A DNA stretch of 64,000 bases, taken from the NCBI GenBank assembly GCA_050084515.1, contig CM114273.1, positions 42,098,001-42,162,000 on the forward strand. Direction: 5' to 3'. Below the pieces are notes generated by a model. The model searched no databases. It was not told the DNA's origin and saw only the letters and a program-made list of their open reading frames with translations. Shown here piece after piece: positions 33,635-47,151 of the stretch (positions are counted from its first letter, which is position 1; the number at the start of each line of letters is the position of its first letter). The position numbers and the translations under genes are program-made. This DNA comes from Blasia pusilla (lineage: Eukaryota; Marchantiophyta; Marchantiopsida; Blasiales).

Positions 33635-34975
33635 GTGGTCTAAGTTTTGCACTCCCGTTGAAATGAGATCCATACCTACGGGTCCTCCATGGATGGCTCA
33701 ATGGGAGATATCGACGATGACAACCGTATATGGGCTTGCCACAAGACTTTGAAAAATCAGAATCCACTCGAGGCATATAGTACATCCTAGTTTTCCACCA
33801 TGGCTCGGCCCAGCTACAGTTCCGTATGTCGGGTCCATAGTAAGGTAGCCCTGAACATGAAGTTCCAACTTCCGCCTACCTTTCGGACGTCATGAAATTG
33901 AACCCCTTTCCACATTTCTTGGAACTATTCCACTAGAGGAAGCAAGTATGTGTCTATGTTTTTCCCATTTACACTCTCCTTTCCTAGTATGATCAAAGAG
34001 AGCATCACAAAGAATTCTTTTTTCTGGAGCCAGGGAGGCAAGTTATAATTAACAAGAAGCACGGGCCATGTTGACCACAAACTCGACTTGTCTGAAAATG
34101 GATTCACTCCGTCCAAAGCTAGCCCAAACCTGCAATTCCTCTTCTCCTCGGCAAAGTCCGGATATATGTTGTCCATGTGGCGCCATGCCTTGCAATCAGC
34201 TGTATGCCTTACTAAGCCATCCTTGCTCTGATTCAAGGGGGCCTAGGTTAACAATTCAGACAACGTCTTGCATCTAAATATACGTCTCATCCGAGGTATG
34301 ACAGGAAAATGCCTTAATACCTTACATGGTACCAACGTTCTACTCACTTTCCGGAACCTTGGTTTCCCACATAATGGACAGATCTCATCTTCAGCCAAAT
34401 CACCCCGGAATAAAACACATCCAGCCGGACACGCATGGATATTGTTGTAACCTAAGCCTAGTTTACCAGTGAGTTTTTTTGCTACATAATAACTCGGTGG
34501 CGCCAAGTTCCATGTTGGTAAGACCAACTTACAAACATCTTACGTGTTGGTAAGATGTCTCTTCAGTTTCATCCTCGTGTATATGGTCGTATTTCTGGAA
34601 AATATCATTGAGCATTTTATGAACGTCAATGTGCTCGTGTATATCTGCCATGGAAGATCTCTCCCTTCCATCCACATGGAAGGTGGGGGCTGACTCCATA
34701 GTCTTATCCTCTTGGCTTCTTTTTTCAGCAAGATCATGCATAAGCCACTCCTCATCTGAAGAGTCCCATCCATCCCTAGATTTCAGCACTCGACAAAGCA
34801 CTGAGCATCCATTTTTTCTCAAATGTGCTTCCACCTTGCCGATGGACAACGTAGACTCACCCTTATAGTCATTGCACGGACACCGCAATCTTTTACAGCC
34901 TAGTACACTAGCTCGTGTGCTTTCCCGTTGCCACAACTTGGAACCATGACATCTTGCCTCAATAACGAATTCCAT
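33635..34975 (-). pseudogene. CACTA tnp2 transposase, N-terminal half
   Basis: 34975 opens the transposase-associated domain (VLGCKRLRCPCNDYKG, then KVEAHLRKNGC). After a frame change, 34527-34243 has KKLTGKLGLGYNNIHACPAG, CPLCGKPRFRKVSR and RHFPVIPRMRRIFRCKTLSE, the zinc-containing linker of tnp2. 34236-33925 has NCRFGLALDGVNPFSDKSSL then WPVLLVNYNLPPWLQKKEF, the Transposase_21 core. A degraded continuation runs to 33635 (HDVRKVGGSWNFMF, ISFQRECKT). Gypsy-1 interrupts here; the frame continues at 24087. Several stops show decay before or after the interruption. Confidence 0.9.
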
Positions 34976-35392
34976 AAACCACGGCTGGACGAGCTATCAT
35001 CTGAATGCATACCCACGTGAAGTCAAGACAAGTATGATAAGGCACATATACCTAACCTAGTTCTTATCTCGATGGAGATCTCAATCATCACTAACAATCC
35101 TCACCGATGCGGTCCAATGCTTCCAACGATATTCCTGAATGACAAATGTAACACACCCAACTTTAGATAATGACTCAATCCTTTGAAATGTACACTTCAT
35201 CATGGCCCTAGTCTAATAAATGTTTCTAGCAAAGATCTAGACAAACAAACTATAAAGTTAATCTGTTGTGAGTGACCATAGTATTTTACCTTACCCTCAC
35301 ATCAAATCAACGATCAGTCAGTAGGAAAATCAGTCAATCAGTAGGAAAAGAAACGCAAGACGAGTGAGGAACACATCAGAAAGGTGAAGCTT

Positions 35393-35466
35393 CTCGTCAA
35401 CTTAGTCTAGAATTTGGAGCGAGCAATCATTGAGAAGTAGAGGTTAGAGATACAGACGCGCATTCA
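35393..35466 (+). repeat. 75-bp direct repeat, left copy
   Basis: CTTCTCGTCAACTTAGTCTA, then GAATTTGGAGCGAGCAATCA and GAAGTAGAGGTTAGAGATAC, ending ACAGACGCG. The same text recurs at 36712-36784 with about four differences and in the same orientation, 1.32 kb away. Confidence 0.85.
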
Positions 35467-36711
35467 AGAGTCAATATTTGGTCTCAATATGTCTCCATGC
35501 AATTTAAAGTAATTCCTAGCATCTCCTTTATGACTATGTAATGCAGCAAACGCAAGTATGTACTTTTAGGGAAACCGATGTGATGCACAAGCTTACCATA
35601 AGGTTCTCTGCAGATTGTTGCTGAGGAGATGCGGTCAAATGTGGCTACAAAGAAGAAGTGGACATACATGGAGGCGATTGAAAAGGCATTGTCCAGAAAA
35701 CAAGAACTTCCTAAACCCAGTCCTAAAACTAAAAAATTAGCGGCCAAAGAAGGCACTCTAGTGCTTGCAGGTAACCAACACCATCAGACGATGTCTTCTA
35801 ACAGGGAAGGTACTCATCCTTCTGAGTACTTCAGAATTCTTCCAGCTCAATCTTTCTGCAGAGGGGTAAGATTCTCCTATAATCAGGTGTAAGAGCATCA
35901 CACTTGCTATTTTTTCAAGTGAATTTTTTGGCTGTTTGCAGTTGCATTTGATATTCCTACTACTCATGTGAAGCCAAGTCAAGTATGTGTTTTGCTTGCT
36001 TCTCTGTGCATCCTGCATTATTTAAGCCCTCAATCACAAGCAATCTGGTCAAGAGGAGGAGCTGGGGCACTGCAATACCAAGAACTCTCCTCAATGTTGG
36101 TAGTCTAATGCATACAATTCTTTCTTTTAGGCGATAGAGAGGAGAATTACTCAATTCAATATACACTTGCTATGTGCTCAAGTAGCGAGGGAATATTTCT
36201 CTTGTTATAAGCCTACATCAAGCTAACTTAGATGCTAAACTTTTACCATGCAGTGCCTCTTTCTTGTGTTCGGGCCAATTGTTGATAAGCACCATGGCCA
36301 CAGGAATGTGGACGTACGAGTACTCTGAATATGGCAACATATCAGTAGAGAGCCACTTTGTTTCAATGCAGTCAGCCAATTATCTCACTCCTTCAGTCTA
36401 GAAATGGGTCCGCATATGAGAATAAAGATGGCAACATCTTCAGAATTTCTCCATCGTGTAATATTGATGGCCTCTGTGGGATGTGGTTTACCATGGTTCC
36501 GAAGATGACTTGACTTAGTCAGACGCCTTTGTACTGTGTTGTTGGGATGATTTCTACCTGCCTTCAGCTAATATTCAGGGGCAATTATGTCCTTCGTTAC
36601 AATAATCATAGACTTATTTCTCGTCAACTTTCAGCATTCAGTCGGATATTTTCCGGGTCGGTTGGGAAATTCCATAATTTCAACAAGTAGTAAACACCGC
36701 AGCCAAATGGC

Positions 36712-36784
36712 TTCTCGTCAGCTTAGTTCTAGAATTTGGAGCGAGCAATCACTGAGAAGTAGAGGTTAGAGATACAGACGCGTA
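36712..36784 (+). repeat. 75-bp direct repeat, right copy
   Basis: Second copy of the repeat at 35393-35466. Immediately after it lies the GA microsatellite. The pair could be short terminal repeats of an unclassified insertion, or a local duplication. Confidence 0.85.
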
Positions 36785-36813
36785 TCTACCCCATGTCAAT
36801 CAATCATAGTCAG

Positions 36814-37770
<957 letters not shown>

Positions 37771-37779
37771 ACATTCCAA

Positions 37780-39560
37780 TAAACACCTTTTTTTCAATGA
37801 CATGAAACTGCCACAAGGACTTGAAACAATCCTACGCAATACCCTCCTTCTCCTTCTTGAAACCTCCTTCTCTATTCAAGGGTCCAAAAAACAAGAAACT
37901 TTTCCTAGACATCCACCTCAACCCCATAAACACAAGGAAAAAGAAAAAATTCAAATGGCCACTCACAAATTGAATTAAAAATTGTAAACCCTAAATAAGG
38001 ACTTTAATTTTTTTTTTTACCATGGAGAACTAAGGGGCATATCTGAACCGTTGAAATTGTGGAGGCATTAAATAACAAGGCATGTGCCAACTTTCAAGAC
38101 CATCCAATGGTTGGAAGAAGAGTCGACACCATAATAACATGAAATTGCAACAACGACTCGAAACAATCCTACTCAATGCCCTCTTCCCCCTTCAGGACAC
38201 CTGTTTTTCTACTTTCCCTCCTCAACTAGGGTTCCAAAAACCAAGGAAATTTTCCTACACAGCAATCCCAACCCCAGGAACACAGGGCAAAAGAAAAAAC
38301 TTCAAATGACCACTCACGCATTGAGTTACAAATTGTAAACCCTAAACAAGGACTTTCATTTTTGGTATTAGCATGGACACATAAGGGACAAATCTGAGCC
38401 GTTGATGTTGTGGAAGCATTTAATTTCAAGGCCTATGCCAAGTTTCAAGATAGCCACCCCAACCCCAAGAACACATAGAAGAAGAAAAAACTTCAAATGA
38501 TCACTCATACATTGAATTAAAAATCGTAATCCCTAAATAAGGACTTTGATTTTTGGTACTAGCATAGAGGGCAACGGGATAGATCTGAACCGTTGAAATT
38601 GTGGAGGCATTTAATTAGAAGGCAGGTTCCAAGTTTCATCACCATCCAATGGTTGAAAGAAGACTCAACACCATACAAACATGAAATTGCAACAAAGACT
38701 CGAAACAATCTTACTCAATGCCCTTATCCACCTTCATGACACCTCTTTTTCTACCCTCCCCCCTCAACCAGGAGTCCAAAAAACAAGAAACGTTTCCTAG
38801 ATAGCCACCCCAACCCCAAGAACACAAGGAAGAAGAAAAAACTTCAAATGATCACTCATACATTGAATTAAAAATCGTAATCCCTAAATAAGGACTTTGA
38901 TTTTTGGTACTAGCATAGAGGGCTACAGGATAGATCTGAGCCGTTGAAATTGTGGAGGAATTTAATTAGAAGGCAAGTTCCAAGTTTCATCACCATCCAA
39001 TGGTTGAAAGAAGAGTAAACACTATAATAACATGAAATTGCAACAAAAACTTGAAACAATTATACTCAATGCCATCATCCACTTGCATGACACCTCTTTT
39101 TCTACCCTCTCCCCTCAACCAGGAGTCCAAAAAACAAGAAACGGTTCCTAGATAGCCACCCCAACCCCAGGAACACAGGGAAGAAGAAAAAACTTCATAT
39201 GATCACTCACACATTAAATTAAAAATCGTTAACCCTAAACAAGGACTTTCATTTTTGGTATTAGCATCAAAGGCTAAGGGACAAATCTGAACCGTTGAAG
39301 TTGTGGAGGCATTTAATTAAAAAGCCTCCGCCAATTTTCATCACCATCCAATGGTTGGAAGAAGAGTCAACACCATACTAATATGAAATTGCAACAAGGA
39401 CTCGAAACAATCCTACTTAATGCCCTCCTCCCCCATCATGACACCTCTTTTTCTACCCTCCACCCTCAACAAGGGGTCTAGTAACAGAGAGAATTAATGC
39501 AAAGTCTTGTGCTAACTTTTATCACCATCTTATGGTTGGATGAAAAGATAGCTCCATGTT
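37780..39560. repeat. 350-bp tandem repeat, about five copies
   Basis: Landmarks recur at a 348-351 bp step: CTTCAAATGATCACTCATAC (37951, 38299, 38491, 38841, 39192) and CCATCCAATGGTTG (38099, 38641, 38991, 39342). One unit is shortened by about 158 bp (the 192-bp step between 38299 and 38491). Each unit also has AAATAAGGACTTTGATTTTT and GAACCGTTGAAATTGTGGAG. Copies differ by roughly 5-15 percent by eye. The array lies just inside the CACTA 5' subterminal region. Confidence 0.9.
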
Positions 39561-39639
39561 AACATGAAAATGACACAAGGACTCTGAATAATCCTACTCA
39601 AAATGGGAGCATGAAATCATTTAAACATATGAGTCGTTG

Positions 39640-39830
39640 CTTATGAATCATCTTTACTAGGCGAGTGAAACAAGTCGACTAAACTGGCCGTGACTAGTGG
39701 GTATTGAAAACTTCTTTAGTGATAAGGAGATGACTCAATGAGTTGTACGACCCTAAATTTTATGACTAAACCATTTAAGTACTAATTTGAGTCATTCTTT
39801 TGGTGAGTCATTTAAAGTCTAGTCATAAAA
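39640..39830. repeat. CACTA right subterminal ATGACT repeats
   Basis: TGAGTC, GTGACTAG, ATGACTCA, ATGACTAAAC, GAGTCATT, GTGAGTCATT and TAGTCATA are spread over 190 bp in both orientations. The motif is the same as in the left subterminal region, which supports that both ends belong to one element. Confidence 0.7.
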
Positions 39831-39850
39831 ACCACCCATTTCTTCTAGTG
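39819..39850 (-). repeat. CACTA right terminal inverted repeat
   Basis: The complement reads CACTAGAAGAAAT, then GGGTGGTTTTTATGACTAG, against the left end CACTAGAAGAAAT, TCCTTGGTTTTATGACTAG. ATT follows at 39851-39853, matching the left target duplication. Confidence 0.92.
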
Positions 39851-40169
39851 ATTGTGGATCCCCTCATCCATCACTTCCACTTGCAAAAATTTATTAGTCT
39901 TCTAGTATTGTTTGGTCTCATACTCGGTACGGTTGACTCCTCTGGCTTGCCTTTGTTATTTCTTCTCGGAGATAGCCCTAAATTGATCTTGTGATGGCTG
40001 GAATTCCCATAGGAGATTCATTTTCAACTAGCGTTTCCTCACGTAGAGTAGACTATATGGTGCAATCGAGGGATTGGGCGGTAGCACGGCAGTTATTATG
40101 TTTTGCCACCAAGACTGGACATCTGCAAACTTTTCGGTTATCCTTCTTGCTTGGGCCACACAGTAGGCC

Positions 40170-43100
40170 ACCACTCATGTGACTTTGAATTCCCTCATTA
40201 GGATTGAGCCGCTCACAACTCTTGTTCGGCCGCTCTTTCCTACTATCCACTTCAATCCTCTCTTGAGGACCGCTTGCACAGGTTGGAGTCTCCTCCATCC
40301 TTTAAATCCTAGCATCTCAACTCCATAAAACATTACCGGAGTCACCAACGTCATTAGAACCTGGAGCTCCGTCCATGTGGCTATGTTCCTATTTTTTAGA
40401 AGGTAGCGGTACTCCTTTAGTTTCGTTGCCGCCCTCTCTTGCACCGGCGTGGTCCACATCTAATCTACATTCTCCTCAAAATTTATTTGTAAGTACTTGT
40501 ACTTTGGCGGTCTAGGGATTGGCTGTCCTTGGAGCCAAAAGACCCGTTGGTCCAGTTCTCTCTGCTCTTGGGTTTTGTCGAAGGCCAACACCGCACACTT
40601 CAGGATCCCAACCGTTTGGTCCCATAGCTCCGTCCATTGGGTAGTTCAATCTAGAGCCTCATCTAATGGATCTTGCTGTTCCTCTGTTCTCGCCACATCA
40701 TCCGCAAAGAGCAGTCCCGACATTCTTATGCTTTGCACCCTTGGTATCGTGACCCCGCCTTATTCCTCTTATTCCTTTTCCATTAAGTCGTTAATGTAGA
40801 TGTTGTAGGGGGTTGGCGAGAGAGGTTCACCTTGCCACACCCATCTTTGGATTGGAATTACCGCTTTTTGAAATTTCCCAGTGAGGGCTTGGAAGGTCGC
40901 GTGCTCATAAACTCTTCAAACACACTCCACGGTCTATTATGTGAATCTTGCCGCCTCCAACTTGTAAAAGAGAGCCTCGTGGGGGATCAAGTTGTACGCC
41001 TATTTAAAGTCAATGAAGCACATCCATGTCTGCATTTGAGCCACTTATCTCCTAAGGATTACCTCTCGTAGCACCAATGCTTGTGCCATGCACTCCCGTT
41101 GTCGTATAGTAAAATAAGCCAATGTGTAAACTCCTTCCTCATTAAGTGTTAGATGGAGTTTTATTAGTATTATGTAAATTAGCCTAGGATAAGGAAATTC
41201 CCATGTTTAAACCTCTTTATGATGCCTCTTTTATGCGCGTCCAAATTTAGGAAAAGAGGCAATAAATAAAAGATGACTTTATAAAAGCAAAATTAGTCTT
41301 GATTGGTGGCTAGGTTAGTTGGGGTAATTTGAAAAATATCAAGTGGATAAAAGAGGATATTTTGGAAAAGATAAGAGGAAATCTACTTATGTCAAAATGT
41401 GATTGGCTAAGCCTTGAGAGGTAGCCATGTGGCACAAGATAAGATTAGCTCTATTTGTACTCTTGTGGACCCCTTGTGAGTATATAAAGAGGAGGGACCT
41501 TCAAGGGTTCATCACCTTATATTTCACATCTTGAGTCTCTCGTGTCACTCTTGGGTGTATGGCTTTGGGATTGCTTGCTCTTCCAATGAGAGTGGATCGT
41601 TCCTCTTGGGAGAGTAATTTGACCATGGTCTATTCTCCGAGAGGTTTCTAGAGTATGGTGTGTGTGGAGATGAGAGGCTTATCACCTTAGAGGAGTTTAG
41701 TCATACTAAAATAGTGAATGTTTTGGCTTGTTATTTTCCCAATGAGAGTGGATTACCCCTCTTGGGAGAATAATTCCGCCAAAGCCTATTCTTGAGGAGA
41801 GTAGAGAATGTCTGTCAAGCATGGATAGGGATGGAGCACGAGTTGTGCCCGACTTTCCTTTCCTCAATCCTTACCATGTCAAGATACTCTTTGTAGATAG
41901 GCACTAGTTCATTCGCTATTTAGTTTATCACTTTGGGGAGGCATTCATGAACTAGGTCATGCAATCTCCAACTCGGGTGCTTATTCTTATCATCACATGT
42001 GGAAGGACATGGGATTGTATTTTGTATGTCCTTATATAGCGATCCATGGACGTCAATAGGCCTCCTCACGTAGTGTTTAACACTAGTTGTGTTATCTTCC
42101 TCGTGTACAAGCATAAAGTAGTTTATAGGGACTTCATAGTTAGAAATTTTGGGGTTCCATGTTATGAAGAAGTGATCGCCTTGGCACTACCTTTCGTGAT
42201 TCCTGTCGTGAGAGAATGGAGGGTTTACATAATAATTTTGTACTAAAAAAGGAGAAATTCTTATAAAGGTCGACTTGCATCAATCACGTTTGCTGTAGTT
42301 AGAAGGTCCGCCCTTACTTGAAGAAAGGCTCTCGACACGATATCGTTCCGTTTGGAACCCCGCCTGGTACATCTGGAAGAAACCGAGTTATCCTCTCATT
42401 CAAGATCATAGTTAGGAGTTTTAGTAGGACCTGCATGAGTGATATTCCTTGTGTCTTTATTAGGTCCGTTAGGCCCACTTTTGCATCCTTAGGGATCATG
42501 TAGAGGAGGGTTGTGTTTGCTTTCTTTGGCATCCTGGCTATCCACCACCCTCTTATAACTTTGAGGATTACTTCTATCATGGGGAGGAAATCCTCTTCCT
42601 GCCACGTTTCTTCTCTTTGTTTCCAGATCGGGTCGCATAGGATGAGATGATACGATTCAACATTGAACCGATCCGAGCGTGGGCTTTTCCCCGTATTCAG
42701 GAATCGAAGTCCTTCCCTTAGTTCTTTTAGGCTGATCATCTCGTTAATTCCATCCAAGTCCTCTGGCCTGCTCTTTGTGTTCTCTTGCCTCCTCCTCCCT
42801 TGTCTTGGTTTGCTCTTGGTGGGGCTTCAACGTGTTCTCTGAGCACTTGCTCCCAGGTTGCGACGATCTGGTGGTCCTCCAATAAGAGTGCTTCCTCCGG
42901 CGTGATTACCGATTGGGCGCCTTGCCTCCTTGTATCCTCCGGCAGGGTAGCCCTGAATCCTTTGACCCATTTCCAAAATTGTCTCATATCCCCTTCTTTT
43001 AGGATTAAACTCACGTGTCTGAGTCTCTTCTAGATGCGCCCCTTGTTCCTTGCGTGGATTGGGCATTTAGGTTTGCACAAAGTTTTGGCAATCCGCTCCT

Positions 43101-43890
43101 CTGTCATCCTTTGTGCTCCCATTCTCATTTGGAGGTCATGGGCTTTCCTAAGTCATTGATGTCTTTGTATGAGGCTTCTCTGGTGTGTGTCTTGCCTTGC
43201 CTTGCCTTCTTGGTTTCTTTCAAATGTTCTTGGTTTGTGATCCGGACTTACTTCCACCTCGTGGAGCACTCTTGGGGGGAGGAGGAAGGGGATTGCAATC
43301 GCCAATGCTATGACTAGATCTAGCGCAAAATACGGTTATAGGACCGTTGGTATGTTTGCCGTGTTTTGTCTCCACTTGTAATAGGATCTTGGGTCCTTGG
43401 CCGCACGTACAAATCTTACGTGCTCATGGAACTGCAAACTCAAGGACGGAGCCATGACGGCCTTTGTGTTAAAATTTCCAACCAGGATCACTTGTCGCCC
43501 CGTAGAATTGGCAAACACTTTTTCCGTTGCTATGTTCAGGCATTCCTTGGTTTACTGTCTTGCTTGGTCTTGGGCGCAACACCCAAGTAAGTAAAATGTT
43601 CCATTGACCCAAGCCTAGCTTGCTTGCCACCCCTACCACACTATCACAAGTGTAAAGCATGGGTCAATCTCGATCGTCCTTACTTGTAGTCCCCATCTTA
43701 CAGCCAACGCTACCCCTAGTTCTCTTGGTTGATTGGAGCATGGTGCCTGTATGACTTCATACCCTTCAATCAAGAATCGGATGGCTAGGGTTTTTGATAT
43801 CCCTATGATGTCCCACCCCTTTTTTTATCCCCATGCCCTGAGCAGCCCCCCTTTGAGTCTTATGCCTCAAATGTTCAATTGGACTATCTC
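40170..43890 (-). pseudogene. LINE with AP-type endonuclease and RT, broken
   Basis: From 43890 the minus strand starts an endonuclease: MEIVQLNI, then GGLLRAWG and KKGWDIIGIS, RELGVALAVRWGLQV, later VILVGNFNTKA (43500). The RT N-terminal part is at 42757-42314 (FLNTGKSPRSDRFNVESYHL, YMIPKDAKVGLTD). The RT core is at 41070-40640: MCFIDFK then AYNLIPHEALFYKLE, GEPLSPTPYNIYINDL and SGLLFADDVA (catalytic FADD near 40700). The C-terminus at 40459-40175 has VMFYGVEMLGFKGWRRL. This is the pol of an APE-type non-LTR retrotransposon. Stops are frequent and a 1.2 kb insertion splits the RT. No poly-A tail or target duplication was seen. Confidence 0.85.
41100..42312 (+). other. insertion inside the LINE, LTR-like
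   Basis: RT coding stops near 42314 and resumes near 41100, so about 1.2 kb has been inserted. Inside, TGTTAGATGGAG (41145) and a TATA box GTATATAAAGAGG (41476-41490) resemble an LTR and its promoter. A sequence near 41600 (CAATGAGAGTGGAT, CCTCTTGGGAGA) is repeated near 41740. No open frame with a known domain and no clear target duplication was found. A solo LTR or LTR-rich fragment is the likeliest reading. Confidence 0.4.
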
Positions 43891-44590
43891 CATATTCTTA
43901 GAAGGGTAAGTACTTACTTGACTGCCGAGGCATTGACTTGGTTTGAGTCCTTGTGCGTTGGTTGGGCCGACTTGTTTGAAAATCTCCTTCAGCTGTCTGG
44001 TCCCCTTACTTAGGTGGTTTTTCCATGTGTAAACTTGGAACACTTTCTGGATGCCATGACTCGACCATTGTTGTATCTTGGCAAACGGTCTGCCTTGTCC
44101 TCTCCCCGTGGCCCCTTTCTTGTCGAGTTCTCTCCAATCCTGTTTCTTTGTCACGATCTTGTCACTGCCCCAACACAACAGACTAGTAATGTCTTGGCGT
44201 GTCTCATAGTATTTGGTACTTGGGGATACAACCTATCCACTTCAACCATGGTTATTGAAGGGATTTCACTAACACTCATATCAAGGAGATCCAACATAGC
44301 ACATCTTCCATCGACAAACATTAAAGGCAAGAGTAACCATAGAGAATTATGCTCTTGGCCACTTAAAAGGTGGATGGGAAATCTTGAGGTATTATCCAAT
44401 GCGTCTTGAAAGTGTATCTAAAGTGACTCTTGCATAACTTTGTTATTCTATATGGAGATCCCTTACCGCATGATATTAAGTGTGGATAAGAGATTGAATG
44501 CCAAAGTTCTCCATTCATCTCTAGGATCTACAATTGGCAAGAGAAGAACAAACATACGTAAATTAATTTGTGCGGCATTATTGAATCAAA
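43891..44590. other. region upstream of the LINE endonuclease
   Basis: A minus-strand frame of 103 codons (44178-43867, Lys/Gln-rich) runs into the endonuclease start and may be part of the LINE's first ORF or 5' leader. The remainder shows nothing recognisable. Confidence 0.35.
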
Positions 44591-44599
44591 CGATTCTAT

Positions 44600-45520
44600 G
44601 ATACATATGCTTACTCAAGCACTTAGATATATCCAAAAAAAAATTGTACTTACTCTATTTTTAACATTGGCAATAGAAGACAATGATCTATTAAGCTTCT
44701 CTCTTTTCGACTTAAGCTCCATACGCCAAAGTTCAAACATTCCAGACATAAGTTCCAACTCCTTGTCTTCTTGTTTGGCCTTCTTCTCACTTGTATCTCT
44801 TACAACTTTAATAAAAGAATTCATTGAATTCATAATACTCTCACTTGTATCTCATGACTTCCTTTTTTGTTTGGTCTTCCTTCTACACCTAGTTGAGAGC
44901 ATGCTTTGCTTCCGACACTCTCAATAATTGATGGAATTTTAGTTGAACTTATGACATATAAGTTAGGTCGATTCATTAATACTGACTCCACTTCTAATGA
45001 CACTATCACTAGTGATGGATCACTTGTTGGATCTACATATATCTCATTTTCCTCGCTTAATTACAAGTTGGTTGAGTCCCAATGTTGTGAGACTCTTCTT
45101 CATTAAAATCAATAAAAAAAACCTAGACATTCAAGCTTATGATTTTCATGACCACCATTATATGCAGCGGGTATCCCAAATTCCTTTGATGATGGGCCCC
45201 TAACCTTGTGCATTTGAGAGTAATACTCCCAATCATTTGGTTCAACATTGATTTCACCTTGACTTAATTTTCACTCTTGTACTTTCTAACTAGGCCATCA
45301 AGTTTGTTTCTCAAAGTATAAGGCTCATATGCTGGGTTAAAATTTCTTTTCTTTTTCACACAGATTGCAAGAAGGCACCACTGATCTTGACTCATATTGC
45401 CTTGATGATATTGATGAAAATAACAATCATTTTATAAATCAAGGAAAAGTCTCTTATTCTCTTTACTCCACTCAATCTTTGGTTTTCTATAGGTAGAAGG
45501 ACCTGAAAACAAGAGAATAA
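44600..45520 (-). pseudogene. possible Myb/SANT-like transposon-associated protein remnant
   Basis: On the minus strand: IEWSKENKRLFLDL (near 45470), then LRNKLDGLVRKYKSEN (near 45290), then EPNDWEYYSQMHKVRG (near 45230). The last part of the frame is a Lys/Glu-rich helix with EKKAKQEDKELELMSGMFEL (44833-44615). The pattern W..E..... LF, then L-x-N-K-x-D-x-L-x-x-x-Y-K resembles the Myb/SANT-like DNA-binding proteins that accompany PIF/Harbinger transposases. It is degraded and split by stops. Assignment is tentative. Confidence 0.4.
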
Positions 45521-46781
45521 TAATGACACTTATTAAACCCATCACACTTTATTACCCTTGACCAATGCAAAATCACCACATTTGAGGATTTATGATGGGT
45601 AAAACTTACGTGAAGCATATTTCTTGATCTTAGATTTCTTCATAGGTTGTTGTGAATCATGCATAATAGGTCTTTGTGGCATCATTCAAATCAAAACGCA
45701 TTTTTATGATGATCTTTGTATCTTCAGACATATGAGAATAGTATGATCTAAGTAAGAAAATAAAAAAAATTCAACTATGTCTTAAGAACAAAAACCATTA
45801 AAAAATGACACCCTATATATCCATAATGTTTGAGAAAAAAATAATGGGACTAAAGATCATCTTCTTATGGTCATTTTCACATACAATAATAGACTTCAAA
45901 TAAACACCAATATTTCAAATCCAATAAGAGAAGGGCGATGAAAAAACGTACCACAAACATGAGCAAGTTCCAAATGAGAGCTCTAGACTTGTGTATTGTC
46001 GCACAAAGGGTTTAATATTTTCTTTGCCCATTGAATCCTTTTTTTAAGAGAACCCATAATAGTAGAGTTTTTTTGTACATCCGAGCCTTCTGTTGTGTGA
46101 TAGGGATTGGTCTTTGTTGGAATTTTATTAAATAAACTCCATTTGAACCCTAACGCATAGGGCATCTTGACCTAGAATATTCCCTAAAATAGAAGGCTCC
46201 AAAGCCATGTGAGTAGGTTTTTTTCCCATCTCTCCATTTGTAGCTTGTTCGTAAGCTTCTTGCGTATCTTCAACCAATCCTTTTCCTTTCAATTCGTTAG
46301 CCTTTCTTCCCTCTATTGTTGGTAGCTAGAACATTGCTAGCTTTGGGGATGGGAATCAATGAAGTATAATAGATTGGAGGTTTGGTTTGTTCCTTTGGTT
46401 GAGTTAGATTAAATTTATATTGCAACATATTAAGAGAATAAAAAATATTTTACATCATTGTAGAAGAGTGCCTTACTTGATCAAATGCAGCCTTGGTGTT
46501 TCTCGATTGTCTCTGAATCCCTCCTCCTTGTACTTTCTATTACTTCCCCTATCTTTGATTCTCTAATTGATGCCTCTAAAATCCTCTTTTATCCAAAGAT
46601 TAGACATACTACTATCAAATTTTTTCCCCCAACTTGACTAACCTCCAAAGTAGACCATGTGTTCCAAAATTGATCCAAGATTAAGGACACGTTTTGAAAC
46701 ATGATTGGCTAAAATAGCATTTGAAAATGGATAGGAAAAGAGGGCCTCCAGCTAGTAGTGGTGTCTCCCATTGCTTAAGCC
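45521..46781. other. AT-rich stretch, nothing recognised
   Basis: No open frame above about 60 codons with a known motif. The right end borders the 5' LTR of Gypsy-2. Confidence 0.5.
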
Positions 46782-46786
46782 TACTA

Positions 46787-47151
46787 TGTCACGTCTCTTA
46801 GGATAGATCCGTGAGATCTAGTAGAGCGCCTTCATGAGTAGTGGATGACAAGCTCAGTAGGTCGAGGATGACCTCCTGAGGCCCCGGGAAACATGAGAGA
46901 GTAGATTTCCCCTTCGTTTCGGCTCATTTGGAGTCATATTAAAAAACTTATTATTTTAGGTAAATACCATTTTGAGTATATGATCAACTTTTTATTTTTG
47001 GTAAGTGGCTCTTGACCTCCTACATCAGGTTAAGAGCCAAGGAGGTGACTTGGGAGCATAGGTTACCACGGAGAGAGCTTGGGAGGGGGGAGGGATATAC
47101 CTCAAGGAGAGAGAGCTTCAGAGCTCATTCTCTCTTTGTTGAACCTCTTGG
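46787..47151 (+). repeat. Gypsy-2 5' LTR (homologous part)
   Basis: Starts TGTCACGTCTCTTAGG and matches the 3' copy until CTCTTGG at 47151. The true LTR may continue further, because the 3' copy could be cut short. No convincing TATA box was seen in the matched part. Confidence 0.85.
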
